A stretch of DNA of 64,000 nt, taken from Certhia americana. Lineage: Eukaryota > Chordata > Aves > Passeriformes > Certhiidae. The stretch is taken from contig CM031858.1 of the NCBI GenBank assembly GCA_018697195.1, forward strand, positions 109,740,944-109,804,943. Reading direction: 5' to 3'. Below the pieces are notes generated by a model. The model worked only from the letters and a program-made list of their open reading frames with translations. It was not told the origin of the DNA and did no database searches. The first letter of the stretch is position 1. Each line of letters opens with the position of its first letter. Of this stretch, positions 1-13,122 are shown in pieces. Made by a program: the position numbers and the translations under genes.

Positions 1-3000
1 TGACAAGGATTGAGTTTATCTCAGCTTCAAAGAGGACACAGGTAAACTTTTAATTTAAAAGGAGGTAAGGTATATGCCCAAATGTGGAAAGTGTGGCAAA
101 AGACTTTGGACATGTTCACTGGCAGGTAAATTCCTGTGAAAAAAAAATTCACCCGTAGCATTAGGACTGCAGATGGAGAAAAGTACTGATTCAAGTAGGC
201 ACAATGTTTTTTTCAGACTTTTGTTGTTAAATGAAGCTGTTGAAAGGTAGTGAGGGTGCAATGCTTAACCTGAGCCCCAGCACTTCTGAAATGTGTAACA
301 CAACAGGTATAAGAGAGGAGATTTCAAAATGGCACACAAACTTTGATGGCCAAGGTAATGAACAGCAAAACACTGGCTATTATATGAAAGTGGAATTGTG
401 CAATTAATGTTCCAGTGGCATAGAACAATTTTAGTAATTGAGAAAATCTCTCTGTGATTTTAAGGCAACATGCCAAATGTACTAATATCGTTCTTGTCTA
501 GGAAGTTAATCTGGGAGGTTGCTTGCATTTTGTCTAAATCTTGGCTGCTGGGCACTGCTGGGCGTCTGATTTAGACTACCTGGGTTCCCCAGGTTCAATG
601 TTTAGAGTGTTGCCTGTTTCAAAGGTGTAGAGTTTGTGAGGAGCCAACAGTCCTCTCCAAAACAATCCATAAATTTCTTCAGGTTTAGAGTCCCCAGTAT
701 TGCCCCAGGCAATGGGGTGGGTGAGTCTGTGAATAGTTCAGAAGATCAGTGAAGTTGTAAACCTGTTTTTCACTCAGTTTAACCAGTAATTCAGATTAAT
801 CCTGTAACAAAAATATAAAACTAGCATATCTAGCATTTTCCAGCTGTGAAAGGGATCAGGTAACTCTTCTCTAATCATCTGTGGAAACTCTGAGAAGACC
901 AGCAATACCATTTCTCAATCACATGTGTTTAATTTGGTTACCCTTTCTGCAAACTCAGGAAGAACGAACAACTTATTCTGCCTGCTTAGAAGATTAAGCA
1001 TTACTTATAAGGGAGCTTCTCAGCCACTAGTTCAGAACACTTTTACAAATGTATTGCACATAGCAAAAGATGACACACTGGTTACATAAATGGGGCATTA
1101 GGAAAATTTGAGGATTTTAATTCACATTATTGCTTACTTGAGGGTATTTTCAAATTACTGAAACAGATACCAAATTAAGTTCCATAAAAAGATACATTCC
1201 TACTCTTTTGTAATTTCCAAGTGTAAATCAGCAAAATGAACTGTGGGGAAGTAATAATAACTCCCTCCAAGTGAAGTGGACATATTTAACCTCTGCAGCA
1301 AAATTCCTTTCAGCTGACTTTGCAAAGGGAACCAGGTTCTGTTACCCTGTTTGAACAATCTTCCTCCTCTCTTCAGTCAGTAGCCAGTGAGCAACTGGGC
1401 CACACACAGAACAAAGAGAAAGTGCTGCACAAATTGATTGGTATATGGACAAACACACCCTCATGTATTAGGAAGAGGAAAATCAATTCACATGGAACAC
1501 TGATCAACTGTAGCCTTGAAATAAAACAGAAAATAAAGTTTTTTAACTGATAAATTTTCTAAGACGTATTTTAAGACGGTCACATGGTGCAAGCTCTTAA
1601 ATATAATTATGTATACCCATCTGTTTATAGGGAACTTAAAACTTCGCTGTCTCCTGAGCTTGAACAGTCACTCAGAAGGAGTATATCCCATAGTAATCAA
1701 CCCTCAATGTGTATGAGACAAAAAATGTATTTCAGCTATAGATGTCCAAGAGTTGTTCCTCAGGATTATCTCCTAAAGGAGAGCAGCAGTTCACTGCAGA
1801 GAAATTTTTTTATAAAAATCAATTCTATCTAAACAAAATTTTCTGTGTTTTTCTGCATCTTTCTAGGTTTATATGACTTTCCTGACCATCTCAACACTAC
1901 TCCAGCAATTAAATCAACACAGAGCAGTTATTTTACTGCAAATGCGGCAGGCAAAGAAGATCCACTTTCTAGAAAATTGGTGTGTTTTTGCAAAAGCTGT
2001 TTTTCTCCATTCAGCTATTTCACCTTGTTCTCAGCCCCATCATTTTCAAGGTTTTATATTTCTTTTGAGGAAGAAAGGGGTAGCCAGGGCTATTTTTAGA
2101 AGCACTGATTCACAGTCTTTTATGTTTCCCTATTCCCATCAGGCTGAGTGCTGGTTATTAGTGGAGTACAATGTCTGGCACACACCACAACAGCATTCAG
2201 ACTTTCAGCATCACCTGAAATTACCCTAGAAATTTTCTAGAACAAAAAGACACACATTTTTAATTAGAACATTGTAGTTTCTTTTTAACGAATTAGACAA
2301 TTTAAAATTTGGAGCTTATTTTAAATGAGTATTTTATATGTTCTTTCCTTCCAGGTTACAGATATTATAATTTGCATGAAGAAGGAGATCATATGATTTA
2401 GCTTTCTCAATAACCTCAATCAGTGTGAAAACAGCAGAAGAAGAGGAAAGAAAGAGGCACTGAAGCAGAACTTATTTCTTGGTCTGCAGTATTCATTAAT
2501 ATTTTGATTTGTTTTTGTTCTCACCCAGTCAAGTAGATTATATTTTATTTGGCTTCTTATGGCACAAACCTCTCTGTCTGAATTTCACTTACACTTAATT
2601 TATAACATCTAGGGCAGTTTTTTTCACATTCATCTTGTTCTGGGAAGCTCCATTAATTTCTATGGAATTACTTCCAATTCCAAAGAAAAGAAGAATACAT
2701 CCTCCCTACGTTCTCTCTCCATTAGAGCAGGGAGTGAGCTGGAGATGTGCTCCTGCTCATGCTCTGCAGGGAAACATCTTCCATGACATGGAAGGGTAGA
2801 TATGAGATACCAGCAGTAGTGCAATGTCTTGCTTTCCTTATTATAAGTACGTTTCTCTTTGCCATAGAAAGTGGGATTACATTTAGAACAGTTCACCCCA
2901 CTTGCCAAAGCAAGGGAATTTAGCCTTACCTCCATTACCTCCATAGTAAACAAGAGAATCGATATTTCCCAGATGAAGTTTGCTCATTTAGTATCTGTCA

Positions 3001-4514
3001 CTGGTCAAAGGTAGTACAGGAGCTAATTCCATTATCAGATTTCAGGAAAGCTGCCAGCTCCAGAGATTGTCTTTAAGTAGCTGGCTCGCAGATCCTGATT
3101 ATATCTAAGTGATACAACCTTGCACAAGGATTGCTCTTAGTCATTATATGAAATAAAACACATTCAATTCCCAGTCACTTTGGATCCCACTATTTTTCAA
3201 TAAAACCAATCTGACTTAAAAATCACATGAGGAGAGATGAACACACTTCAAGCAGAGTGACAGGTTCTACATCTGTATTTCAGTTAAGAAATGCCACAAC
3301 ATACCTAGACAAAGGAGAAAAAAAAGCGAAGAGAAATTACTCTTCTTCTTATATATCTTCAGGTATATCTTCTTGTATATCTACAGATAAAAACACACTG
3401 AGAAACCCTGAATTACAGTCACAAAAAAATCTGTCCAAAATTACATTTGTGCATTGTTCAAGAATTGAAAACAAGAAGAATTTTGGGGAGCAACTCAATG
3501 TGGTTTTGATTAGAGTATACCTGTAGATAATTGACAAATCTGCATATGCTGGCTGAAATTAATGAAGTTAGATGTTTTCTAAGAAGATTCAGTTACAGTA
3601 TTTTTACTTTATGTGGGAACTAGAAAATCACATATTACTTGCTTCAAACTGTTTGAGATGCTGAACATAAAGTATAGCCTAGCATGGGATGCTTAGTACC
3701 TTAATACCTTATTTCACTTTTTGCACAAGTTTTCAAATGGCTCCCACCTGAGTTAAGAAAACGTGTAAAGTCAAGATTTAAGACAGCTGCAGCTAGGCAG
3801 CTTGCCTGCCTGTAAAACAGAATACCTTTGCACTACTGTGGTGGTATGGAGCTGATCTTTTTCTCCTGTAAGATATGAAGAATATGCAAATCTTTTTAAT
3901 ATATATAAGCCCAGGATACTAGCAATCTTTTACTTTAGTGCAATATTCTTGCAATAAACGTTTTCCATGGTCAGAGAATAAAAACAGGCGACTAATTTCC
4001 TTTCAGCTTATTAAAAAAAAAAACACAAAAAACCTCTGGCAATGTAAGAAGACCAAAATATACAATAAAACAGTGTTTGACAAGAACTGTTAGAAAAATT
4101 TCCTATAAAATCCTACACTTACTTCAGACTTTGGTTAATGGAAGTAAATACTCATAATGAATTATCTGCAGGAAATTGGGACAAACCCACTCACTCACTT
4201 TGCTTTTTGCGGCAGTCAAAACCCCCTAATTTTAGCTTTATACACCCACACACAGTCTAGCTGATTTCAGCAAGACACTGCAGAGAGCAGAGACCCACAC
4301 AGTATGCCAGCACTAGACTGTCAACTCAGGATTTATTAACATGAACCTTCTGGGTTATATTCTACTCTCTTCAGACCACAGTAACTTCAGACCACAGTAT
4401 CTGTCTGAGGAAAAGAAACAAATATATATTCAAAACAGATAAATATAGAATCTCTTCTATTATAAGTCACATTTGCATGTCTTCTAGTAACTACTCTCAG
4501 AATCCTTTTTTATG
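1..4514. other. Unique AT-rich non-coding DNA
   Basis: No gene or recognised transposon is visible here. Reading frames are all under 120 codons, overlap on both strands and show no domain. Small local structure exists: a loose run of TATATCTTC-like units around 3346-3390, and a 16-bp direct duplication at 4369-4400. A distal regulatory element or an old, unrecognisable repeat could be hidden here, but nothing in the sequence points to one. Confidence 0.6.
4369..4400. repeat. Two-copy 16-bp tandem duplication
   Basis: The unit CTTCAGACCACAGTAA at 4369-4384 is followed immediately by a copy at 4385-4400 that differs only in its last base. This is seen directly. It is probably a replication-slippage duplication. 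The unit contains ACCACA, the core of RUNX-type binding sites, so the duplication doubles such a site, but that is only a motif match. Confidence 0.85.
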
Positions 4515-4857
4515 AAGTGTATTATCACTCTCTATAAGTACCTGAAGGGAGTCTGTAGTGAGATGGGGGTCAGCCTTTTATCTCAAGTAACAAGAAATAG
4601 AGTGAGAGGAAATGGCCTCAAATTGCGCCAAGAAAAGTTTAGAATAGGTATTACTTCTCTGAAAAGGTGGTCAAGCATCAGAACAGGCTGTGCAGGGAAG
4701 TGCTGGAGTCACCATTCCTGAAGGTATTTAAAAGATCTGTGGATGTGGCACTTGGAGACATGGTTTAGTGATGGACTTGGCAGTACTGGGTTAGTGGCTG
4801 GACTCAATCATCTTAGAGGTCTTTTCCAACCTAAATAATCCTATAATTCTGTGATTA
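4515..4857 (+). mobile_element. CR1 LINE, 5'-truncated 3' end
   Basis: This is the 3' end of a CR1 non-LTR retrotransposon in forward orientation. The order of phrases follows the avian CR1 3' end: TACCTGAAGGGAGTCTGTAG near 4541, GAGAGGAAATGGCCTCAA near 4604, AACAGGCTGTGCAGGGAAGT near 4682, GGTATTTAAAAGATCTGTGG near 4724, and GGTCTTTTCCAACCTAAAT near 4818. The end is a degenerate ATAATTCTGTGATT unit near 4844, the terminus used by CR1 instead of a poly-A tail. The piece is severely 5'-truncated, as most CR1 copies are, and is missing a short stretch near 4650 relative to the consensus I remember. Reading frames here are remnants, not genes. Mobility is not expected. Confidence 0.9.
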
Positions 4858-7800
4858 ACTCCAGCATTCTTTCTAAAGAAGGGATCATGGCTGAAATAAA
4901 GAATCAGTTCTTTCTGGCTGCTGAAGACTTGTCAAGCTTCATAAGCTTAAAGAAAGTTTCCATGCTGTCTGCATTCCTAGATTGCCCCCTGCCCACGCCT
5001 GCACCTCAGCCCGTGTTGCTGCACCACTGCTGCTCTCACCTAGCAAGTTACAGCAATGAGTGATGTCCCTGAGCAATCCTGCCTCTTGGGAGAAACAGGC
5101 CAGTGCTCTGAGTTAAGGGGGGGAATACACCCAGCTGAGGTATTGCAGGAAAGGTCTGCACTCGAAGGGGCACTGGCACATTCCTGAATGTGATCTGTGC
5201 TGCAGGTGTTTCCTCATCTCGTTTTGATGCCATCATCATGTGATTGAAGTTGGGTAAAAGTCAAGCTTTTTCATATGCTCTTGCTTGTACTGCAGAAAAG
5301 GATTAGCTGAGGAATAAGAAAACTTCATGGAATTCTTCTAGACAAAGTAACAACACAGCACACTTTTAGTCAGTGAAGTTTCCAGACACGGTGATTAGCC
5401 AGAGATTAATTCCTCAAAAGACTTTATACCAACTGCACATATATCCAAGTGTAATTTTTATTTAAAGCATTTCTTACTGTAAAATGGAATGTGATACACT
5501 TTTGGGTTGGTTATCAGCACAATGCTGAGCACTGCAGTGAGCTGAAGGATCAGCCTGTCATACAGGTAGGTGAGTGGATGAGCAAAAATGTGGTGTTCTT
5601 TTTCCTCTGAGTTTTCATAGTGTTACTCTACTAATTTCTTTATTATACAAATAAAATTTGTGCTTATTATACAACTGAAACCCCTAATGAAGCCAGCCAG
5701 TGCATGCAAATACCCAGCTGAAAATGCATTTTAGAATTTGTGTAGACGGGCTGTTGTAGAACAAACTGGTAAGCAGTGTGTAGTAAATATTAAAAAAGCT
5801 TTAAAAAATTTCCTGATTTCATCAGTATATATATCACGAAGTCTTAATATCTCACAGGAAACATTTTCCATTAAATTCAGCTTTAGGTTTGCAGAACAAA
5901 CTTATCTATGATGTTTTCACTGCAATTTTAAGGCGTTTTCTGCCCACGCCTTTAACACAGAACACTGTTTTTTCTCTGCGCCTGTCACATCAGACCTTTA
6001 CTATCTGACACTAACGTTTTCTGACCTTTTCTGTGACTGGTTCCCTTGCAAGAAATTCTCACACAAAGTGAATCAAACCAAACATTAAAATACACACAAT
6101 AACAATATATTGTTTCCAGACTTCCAGTACAAATCTCATTTTCTCTGTTCCTGCCTATTCATTTGTAAATTCTTTGTCTCTCATACACTGCAGTGTTCAA
6201 TGCTGTCAATTAGGAAATTAATAAGGGTGAAAAAAAGTTTTGTGTGCACTGACTGTGCAGAATGGCCTCTATCTGAAGCACATATTGTCTCTCCAGCCAT
6301 GTTGTATATAATTGTATCCTGTTATCCAATATATTTATCCTTAGTAGCCCTACATTTTACAGCTCTCCCTATTCCATAGATGGAAATTTGAGGTATAGAA
6401 ACAACAGAGGTTGGGTCTGCCAAGGGAACTTAACATCACGCTATTCCAGCAGCCCTACCAGGGTGCAAACATGATAAGAATTTGAAAACTCAATTCACCC
6501 GCTGCCTAACCCTAGAATACATAAATTCCCTAAATAACTAATTTTGCACTATGAAGGTCAATAGATATGTAAGCAGGTTTCCCTGAGGACACCTTAAATC
6601 ATCCAACCCTTTCCAGTACCAAGTAGCTAGGATCTTGGCACAAAATGAGTTTCAGAAACAGGATGTTTCTCCAAGGTTTTTATATGATTGGGTTCCATGA
6701 ATTTTTCCCTGATAAATCTAACCAGGAAGTGCTGGGAACAGTGAGGATAGTATTGACTGCTGAGCCATGTCAGATGCAAAGCTGCAGGAATTCCAGTACC
6801 AAAACCACTGTAGCAACTGGTAATATCTCCACATCTTAAACAAATAACCAGAGGTTGAAATCTATCTTAGGACAAGAGCAATGATGCATTAGCAAAAGGC
6901 TTCTTGATCAAGGTTCAATCTAGAGTAGAACACCTATTTCACCCACTAAAAATGATCCCAGGTAAAGTCTAGATGCTATAGAGTTTACCAATTTCAGGGC
7001 AAAGTACTAAACTTTAGTTTAGTTCATTTAGCAACATCAGGTGCAGCTGTATAGTTGAGTGCTTCCAAGTTTGAAATTAGTACAACATTAGCTGAAATTA
7101 TGATAAACTATCTGGTGAACATAAAACCAGTCCTCATGGCCTTCTATAACTTCATCATATTTTTCTATGTGTTATAAATTTATCCCCAAGACATTTTCAT
7201 TATGAATCAGAGTCCAAGCACTCTATGAATCAGAAAACACCACCTCTCTTGCACATCCTTTCCCTCGTACTGTCATGAGCACTAAAATATGTGCTGGTGA
7301 CCTTTAGAATATCGTGACTGACCCTTGTACCTCACCACTACTGTTTCAGTTTTTTACAGATTGAGACATATATATGTGTAATGATACTATGTCCATTGTA
7401 TTTTCACAGATTGTGTTGAAACACTGCAGTTAAAGAGTTCAATTTCCTTTTGAAATGAAGCTTACTGTCAGAGGAAAACTCTGGCTCTGGCAAGTGTCCT
7501 TTCCTATAAAGGAAGAATCGTCCTTATTTAGGAACATTGGTCTGATGTGGATTCAGAGGAAGAAAATAATCTGAACCTAATGAATGTACTCACCGTTTTC
7601 AGTGAAAAGAGCACAGTTCAATCTTTTTCAGATAATTAGATACCTAATTAAAATAATAAAAATCAACAATAAAGTTAAAAATTACTTTTAGTCTCCACTT
7701 TTAGACATAGAAATTACTAATTATCTCACTATCATTCCATATGTCTCTAAAATTTTCATTCGTAAGTTGTAGTTGTAGTACTAGACATGAAATAAAATGT

Positions 7801-10800
7801 TTGCATCTTGTTAGGACTGATCAAATATGTGAATATTAAATGAGCATAAGAGACCTTTTAACCTCTTTCCCTGTAGCACTGTGCTCTTTGAGTTAGTAGC
7901 TGAACTATATTGAATGAAAGAAGGCTGCTGATTATCATTCCAAAGGGATGTTTTGGGCTTCTGTCAAACCTTTATCACAATGCAGGTGAATTGACATTTT
8001 TGATCAGGAACCTATTTTAAAGGGCTTTTAACAATTTTTTTCACTGGATTGGTTCCACACAAAACAAAAATTATTATTTACTGAAGAATAAATTCAGATT
8101 GAGAATGGGATGCAATCATAATTTTGAACTCCTAGGATCTCAGAAACATGAAGTCTTTTTATTGCTTTTCCCCCTTACACTAGTGCACTGTTTGCCTTTA
8201 ACCTATCTCTGGATAGATTTACTGTTCATTATATTTATGTCTTTCATTAGGGGGCAGCAAAAGAAGAATCAGAAGATTAAATTAATTATTTGTTTCTATT
8301 TTTATAATTCAGCTTTATATTCTGAACTAGTCACTAGATGTCATTCTAACACACCAAATAATTTCTTTGAAATTAGGCAGTATTCTACTACAAATGTTAC
8401 CTGTCTCTTGAATTTCCATTTAAAGCTGAATGCTTACTTTATTGTAGTTTCTGTTCATTGCAACTGCAACTCATTAATTGTTTCAAAGTTCTGACTACAA
8501 AAAAATCTGCTGGATTGTTGGAGCTAAATGATTAATATCATCAATATCTCTTGCATAACGTTGCTTTGTCTTCTGAGTCTCATTAAATAATCAGCCACTA
8601 CTGAGTTAAAAAAGTTCAAAGATTTCGTGAATTCTAGTATGTTTGAATGTTGTCTAAAATTCATATTGAAAATGTACTATTCATTTTCATTTCATTATAT
8701 CAGCTGACCCAGGAAAGAGCAATATTATGCAGCTTTGGTGAACATTTTGCTGTTTGAGTGAGTAGTAAAGGAAACAATGCTCTTACACAATATTTTTTGG
8801 TGAAAATTATAATCAATCTCTTTTTAAAATATGCCTGTCAGAGGAATTAAACATCTTTATGTCATGTTATCATTCTGCAGTAGAGGAAGACTGGCCACTG
8901 CCAGGGGAATTATAGCAAGGCATTCTGGAGCTTTAACTCACTTCGCTGTCATCCACTGCATCCTTTTGTCCTTTGATCCCTCTCATTGTTGGTGCTTTCT
9001 TTTATGTGAGTGTTGTAGCTAAAACATGAACCTTACTGAAGGAACTCAGTGTGTACCCAGATCCAAGACTGAAGAGAATGAAGACAGGGACAAGGTCAGC
9101 CTGTTGTTCTAATCTTTTGCCTTTATTTTCTTGTGTTCTTGCTCTTCCTTTCAATCCTCCTCCACTTGAAGCCCCAGTGGTATTAGATGGTTATTTTCCA
9201 ACTACATCAATTCTGAATGTTGATTCAATGTTGAAACATGACTGTAAGCTCCTGCATGTGTCTGGATACTCTGATTTACAGATCAGGAGCTGATGTATTT
9301 GATAAAGAAAGTTCCACCTTCAGTTGTTCAGCACCCTTTACCCCTTGCAACCCCACCCAGTAAAAGAAAGTGTGGGAAATCCCAACTCGTGGTGACCAAA
9401 GTCAGTTACTTTAAATCAATTTTCAATGAAGGAAGTTTCTACAAATCCAGCTGGTTTTGAATGAGGTAACCTAGGCTGGGTTCCTAGAAGCTTTTTAGTA
9501 GAGAGGTGGGGAGTAGCACAGGAAAGCAAAGAACATCTGAGGGTAATAAAGGCTCCATCTGGTATGGATCAAGGAATGAACATCCACCCCTAGAAAATGT
9601 AGAGTTAAAAAAAAATACTTCTAGAGAAAATTTTAATATAAGAATATTTGTCGAATTCAATTTAATTTAGGGAAATCCAGCTTGCTACATACACCAAAAA
9701 CGAACCAAATTAAACACGGTGAGAAATTCACACATTGAGAGCTTGTTGCTTCCTTCTTATTTTGTTCCTGGACAACGCTATGACAGATTAAATCTTCCTT
9801 CTGATAATTCATAGACTACTGTGGGAGAAAAGAGTAGCAAAAATGTTAAGCTATGGGTAGAGCCTCATGAAAAAATTGTTCCTATGCAATTAATTTGTAA
9901 GGTATTATATTGCATATTGGTCTACATAATTTTTACCTATTGAAGACCAAACCAATTAATTTTAAAATATATAATGAATAATAAATAATAAAGGCAAAGA
10001 AGTTTATGCTTCATTAAGTTTTATTTAGTTTATTATTAATTTTTATTAAGTTTATATGGAACCTTTGAACGAGTGCAATTTTTTAATTGACAATTTAGGT
10101 AGATCTGTAATACATGCAGATATATTTTATAGCACACTGCACACCTACAGTGTGACATCTGATAATTTACAGCTACCTGGAAGGTCCATTAAATTAATTT
10201 GGTGCAGAACAGTGTTTACACTGAAGGCTACTTATCATTCTCTTCAGTGGAAAACCTGTCAGCAAACTAACAGCTTTGAATTTCTTTCCAGTTCTTAATT
10301 TGTGTAACCAGTCCTTTCCCAATGGGATTATATTGTTGAGAGGGTATTGTTGACACAAGAAAAGGACAGGGAAGAGGTAAATTCTTCTGCAGTAAGGAAA
10401 AGTGAACTCTTAGTCTAATCATATTTTGTATGGAATCTAAATACTTGTAGCTTAATCATTATTTTTATAACAGAAATAAGCACAAATTTACCTTTTACTG
10501 GTAGATATCACTGGTAGATTTGTCTCAAACCAGAGAGGTGAAATGCAATTCATGCATGTAACTAATTCTTCATTTCAATAATTTCTATTTAAAATGTTGC
10601 TGGACACAGAGTTCTCCCAGACTACCTGCACAGTGTTGAAAGTTAATTGTAGTGATCGAAAAATGGAGTGTGATGTTTCCTTTTATCTTCACTTCTGTGG
10701 ATTTCCTCTGGTGGATGTGGGGTAAGTGCTGCAGTTTCCAAAACAACATGACAGTAATGTATAATCCTGCTCAGCCTCTGGAAGATGCATGCTTAATTTT

Positions 10801-12706
10801 TCCTTCGTGGTGTGGGACTCAGTCCTTCTGGAAGGAGGGGTCTCCAAACCTTCTAGAACAGTTCTTGGAGCTGAGGGGGAGCTGGGCTTGACCTTAAAAC
10901 CCACATCATAGTTTTTGTTGCATATGCTAGAAAATAGACTGGCCAGTCCTGCATGAAATTGTCTTAGCTGATCCACTGAAATATTTAAGGGTTGTAACTG
11001 GAAGAGTTATAGAAATGAGATTCTATTACATGAAAGTACTTCTTGTGCTGCTTGCAAAGAGGACAGAAGAACTGAAAGTACAAATGCAAGAACTGCAAGG
11101 TAAAATGAGGTCTTCAGAAATGGTGAAATGCTTTTGTTTCCCATCCTTTCAGTAAGGAAACACAGAGCCTTTGTCCTAACCTGAATGGCTCCTCCTAATG
11201 CAGTTTAAAGTCATCCAACCTGTCTTAAATTGCTCTTTGAAGTTATAGCCTCTCTTTGATATACCCTTCACAATCTTACCAAAAAAAATCCTGGGATTAA
11301 ATTTTCCTCCTACCAGTAGTAATCAGAAGCTAAACAGGAATAAAAGAGATGGATTGCATATTTTTACAATGAAAGACTGCAGAATTGTTACATAGTTTTA
11401 CATTTTTATTTGTTGCCCTTTGTCAATTTAATGTTGGCAGCAAAATCATTATGCCCTGGACACTTCAATCTCAGCAATTTGTAGAATGTATGTCAGAAAT
11501 ACTGCATGGAGAATTTACAAAACCCATCACTATGGAGACAATAATTATTTCAAGAAATAATCATGACAGATTGTCAGAGAAAAGGCTTCATTCTTTTGTG
11601 AAAGAGGAACTCTGTTAGTGTAATTCAGGGCTTAATCTAATAAATGTAGAAGCCTACAAAATGTATTTTTTCTTTCCACCTACATATAGTCAAAACTAAG
11701 GCCACAAATGAAATTCTGACACATACATGAGACCCTTCAACATGTTCAGTTTTCTCTGATTTGAGCCATTTTACATGCCTGTTACACACTTGCTTGTGAT
11801 TTATCTGTACTCACACAGTTTTGTTGGGAAGATGCAATACTTGTAGGAAAATAAAGATTTATCACCCATTTAGCTTTTCTACCTCTTGAAGATCTGCAAG
11901 CAGCTACACCTTGCATTGTGCAATGTGCAAAGACAATGACATTACATTATTTTACTGGCCAGCTCACAGAAGTCTGGGGTTTAGTCCAACACCATCCAGT
12001 CTGAGCACTGAAGCAGCATTTCTCTCCTCTCCTGGCAGACAAAGCCGTGTCACCAGAGTCCTCATATTGAGAGCAGAAATTCAGGCAAGAGTTTCCCATT
12101 TTGTCAATGCCAGCCAGATAAAGTTAAGCTTTTGTTGTTGTGCCATGTGGTTTAAAGACTTGGGTCAGGGCCTGAGGGAGACTGTAGAGTATAAATCAGT
12201 TTTCACTGGTTTATGTTACAAAAAGTGTGTGTGAATGCATTTGTGTGAAAGCTTAAGGACTTCCTCCTGTGCAGTTGAAACTCAGTCATGTCTCTTGAGC
12301 TATGTGTATAATTGACAAAATTATTATTACTTATACTTAGTGAGCATCTAAAAAGATGCCTGGTTCTAATAACTCACCTCAGAGTACCCTGTGCTGTTTT
12401 TAAATTACCTTGAGCCCTGTTGTCAATGATCATTATACAATTGTTGCAGCCCAGGGGACTGGGGTTCACTTGAGTATCAGTAATCTGAAGTAGACTAAGA
12501 GCGTGTCTTCATTTTATTAACTCACAGTGTTAAATATACCCTAGTTGAACATGAGAAGATTGAAAAAAATGCTAAGAGGAAATTGCAAGATGGCCCAAAA
12601 TAGCAAGGACAAGGTGGAAATTAAGCTCATACTTTGGCTTTACCATGAAAATTTCTTCATGAAGTTGCTAGCTTCCAATAAATTGTCACCTGGACAACCA
12701 GCCACC
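4858..12706. other. Unique AT-rich non-coding DNA
   Basis: No gene is supported across this stretch of about 7.8 kb. Reading frames are short (longest about 131 codons, at 8099-8494) and hydrophobic or low in information, as expected of AT-rich DNA read at random. A weak resemblance to an ancient MIR-type SINE in reverse lies at about 6345-6430. Very AT-rich runs occur at 9955-10060. No promoter, CpG cluster or RNA gene was seen. Confidence 0.55.
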
Positions 12707-12719
12707 TTTTTTTTTTTTT
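12707..12719. repeat. Poly-T tract
   Basis: An uninterrupted run of 13 T residues, a homopolymer tract. There is no associated recognisable retrotransposon on either side that would make it a tail. Confidence 0.9.
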
Positions 12720-13106
12720 ATCCTTTTATAAGAAACTAAACACTGCAGTTCATTCTACTCCTTTGTGTCCTCCTGGAAGTCCCTCTTATCCTTCTTCCTC
12801 CACTCCACTTTGTTTCCTCCCTCAATTCCTGCCTCGTGAAGCATGAAGAGTTTTGAGTATCCCCTGTCCCTCCATGTAATTAACCTCCATCCCCCAAGGA
12901 TATCCCATCAGGATATGTCCCACTACACATACATTAGACAGTCCCTTCTTTCCCATGTAGCCTTCTGCATTTCTGTCCTTTATTTGAGCTACTTCTGGAG
13001 GGCAATCTATAGGTTCACCTGTTTTCTTTCAAGTGTTTATTTGCAGCAACTCAGTTAAAAAAAGGCATAGAGTAGTTACTCAGTGTTGGTCGGGTTTTTT
13101 TGTTGG

Positions 13107-13122
13107 TTTTTTTTTTTTTTTT
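13107..13122. repeat. Poly-T tract
   Basis: A run of 16 T residues, preceded by other T-rich blocks from about 13095. Read on the minus strand it is poly-A, but no SINE or processed pseudogene body is recognisable beside it. Confidence 0.9.
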
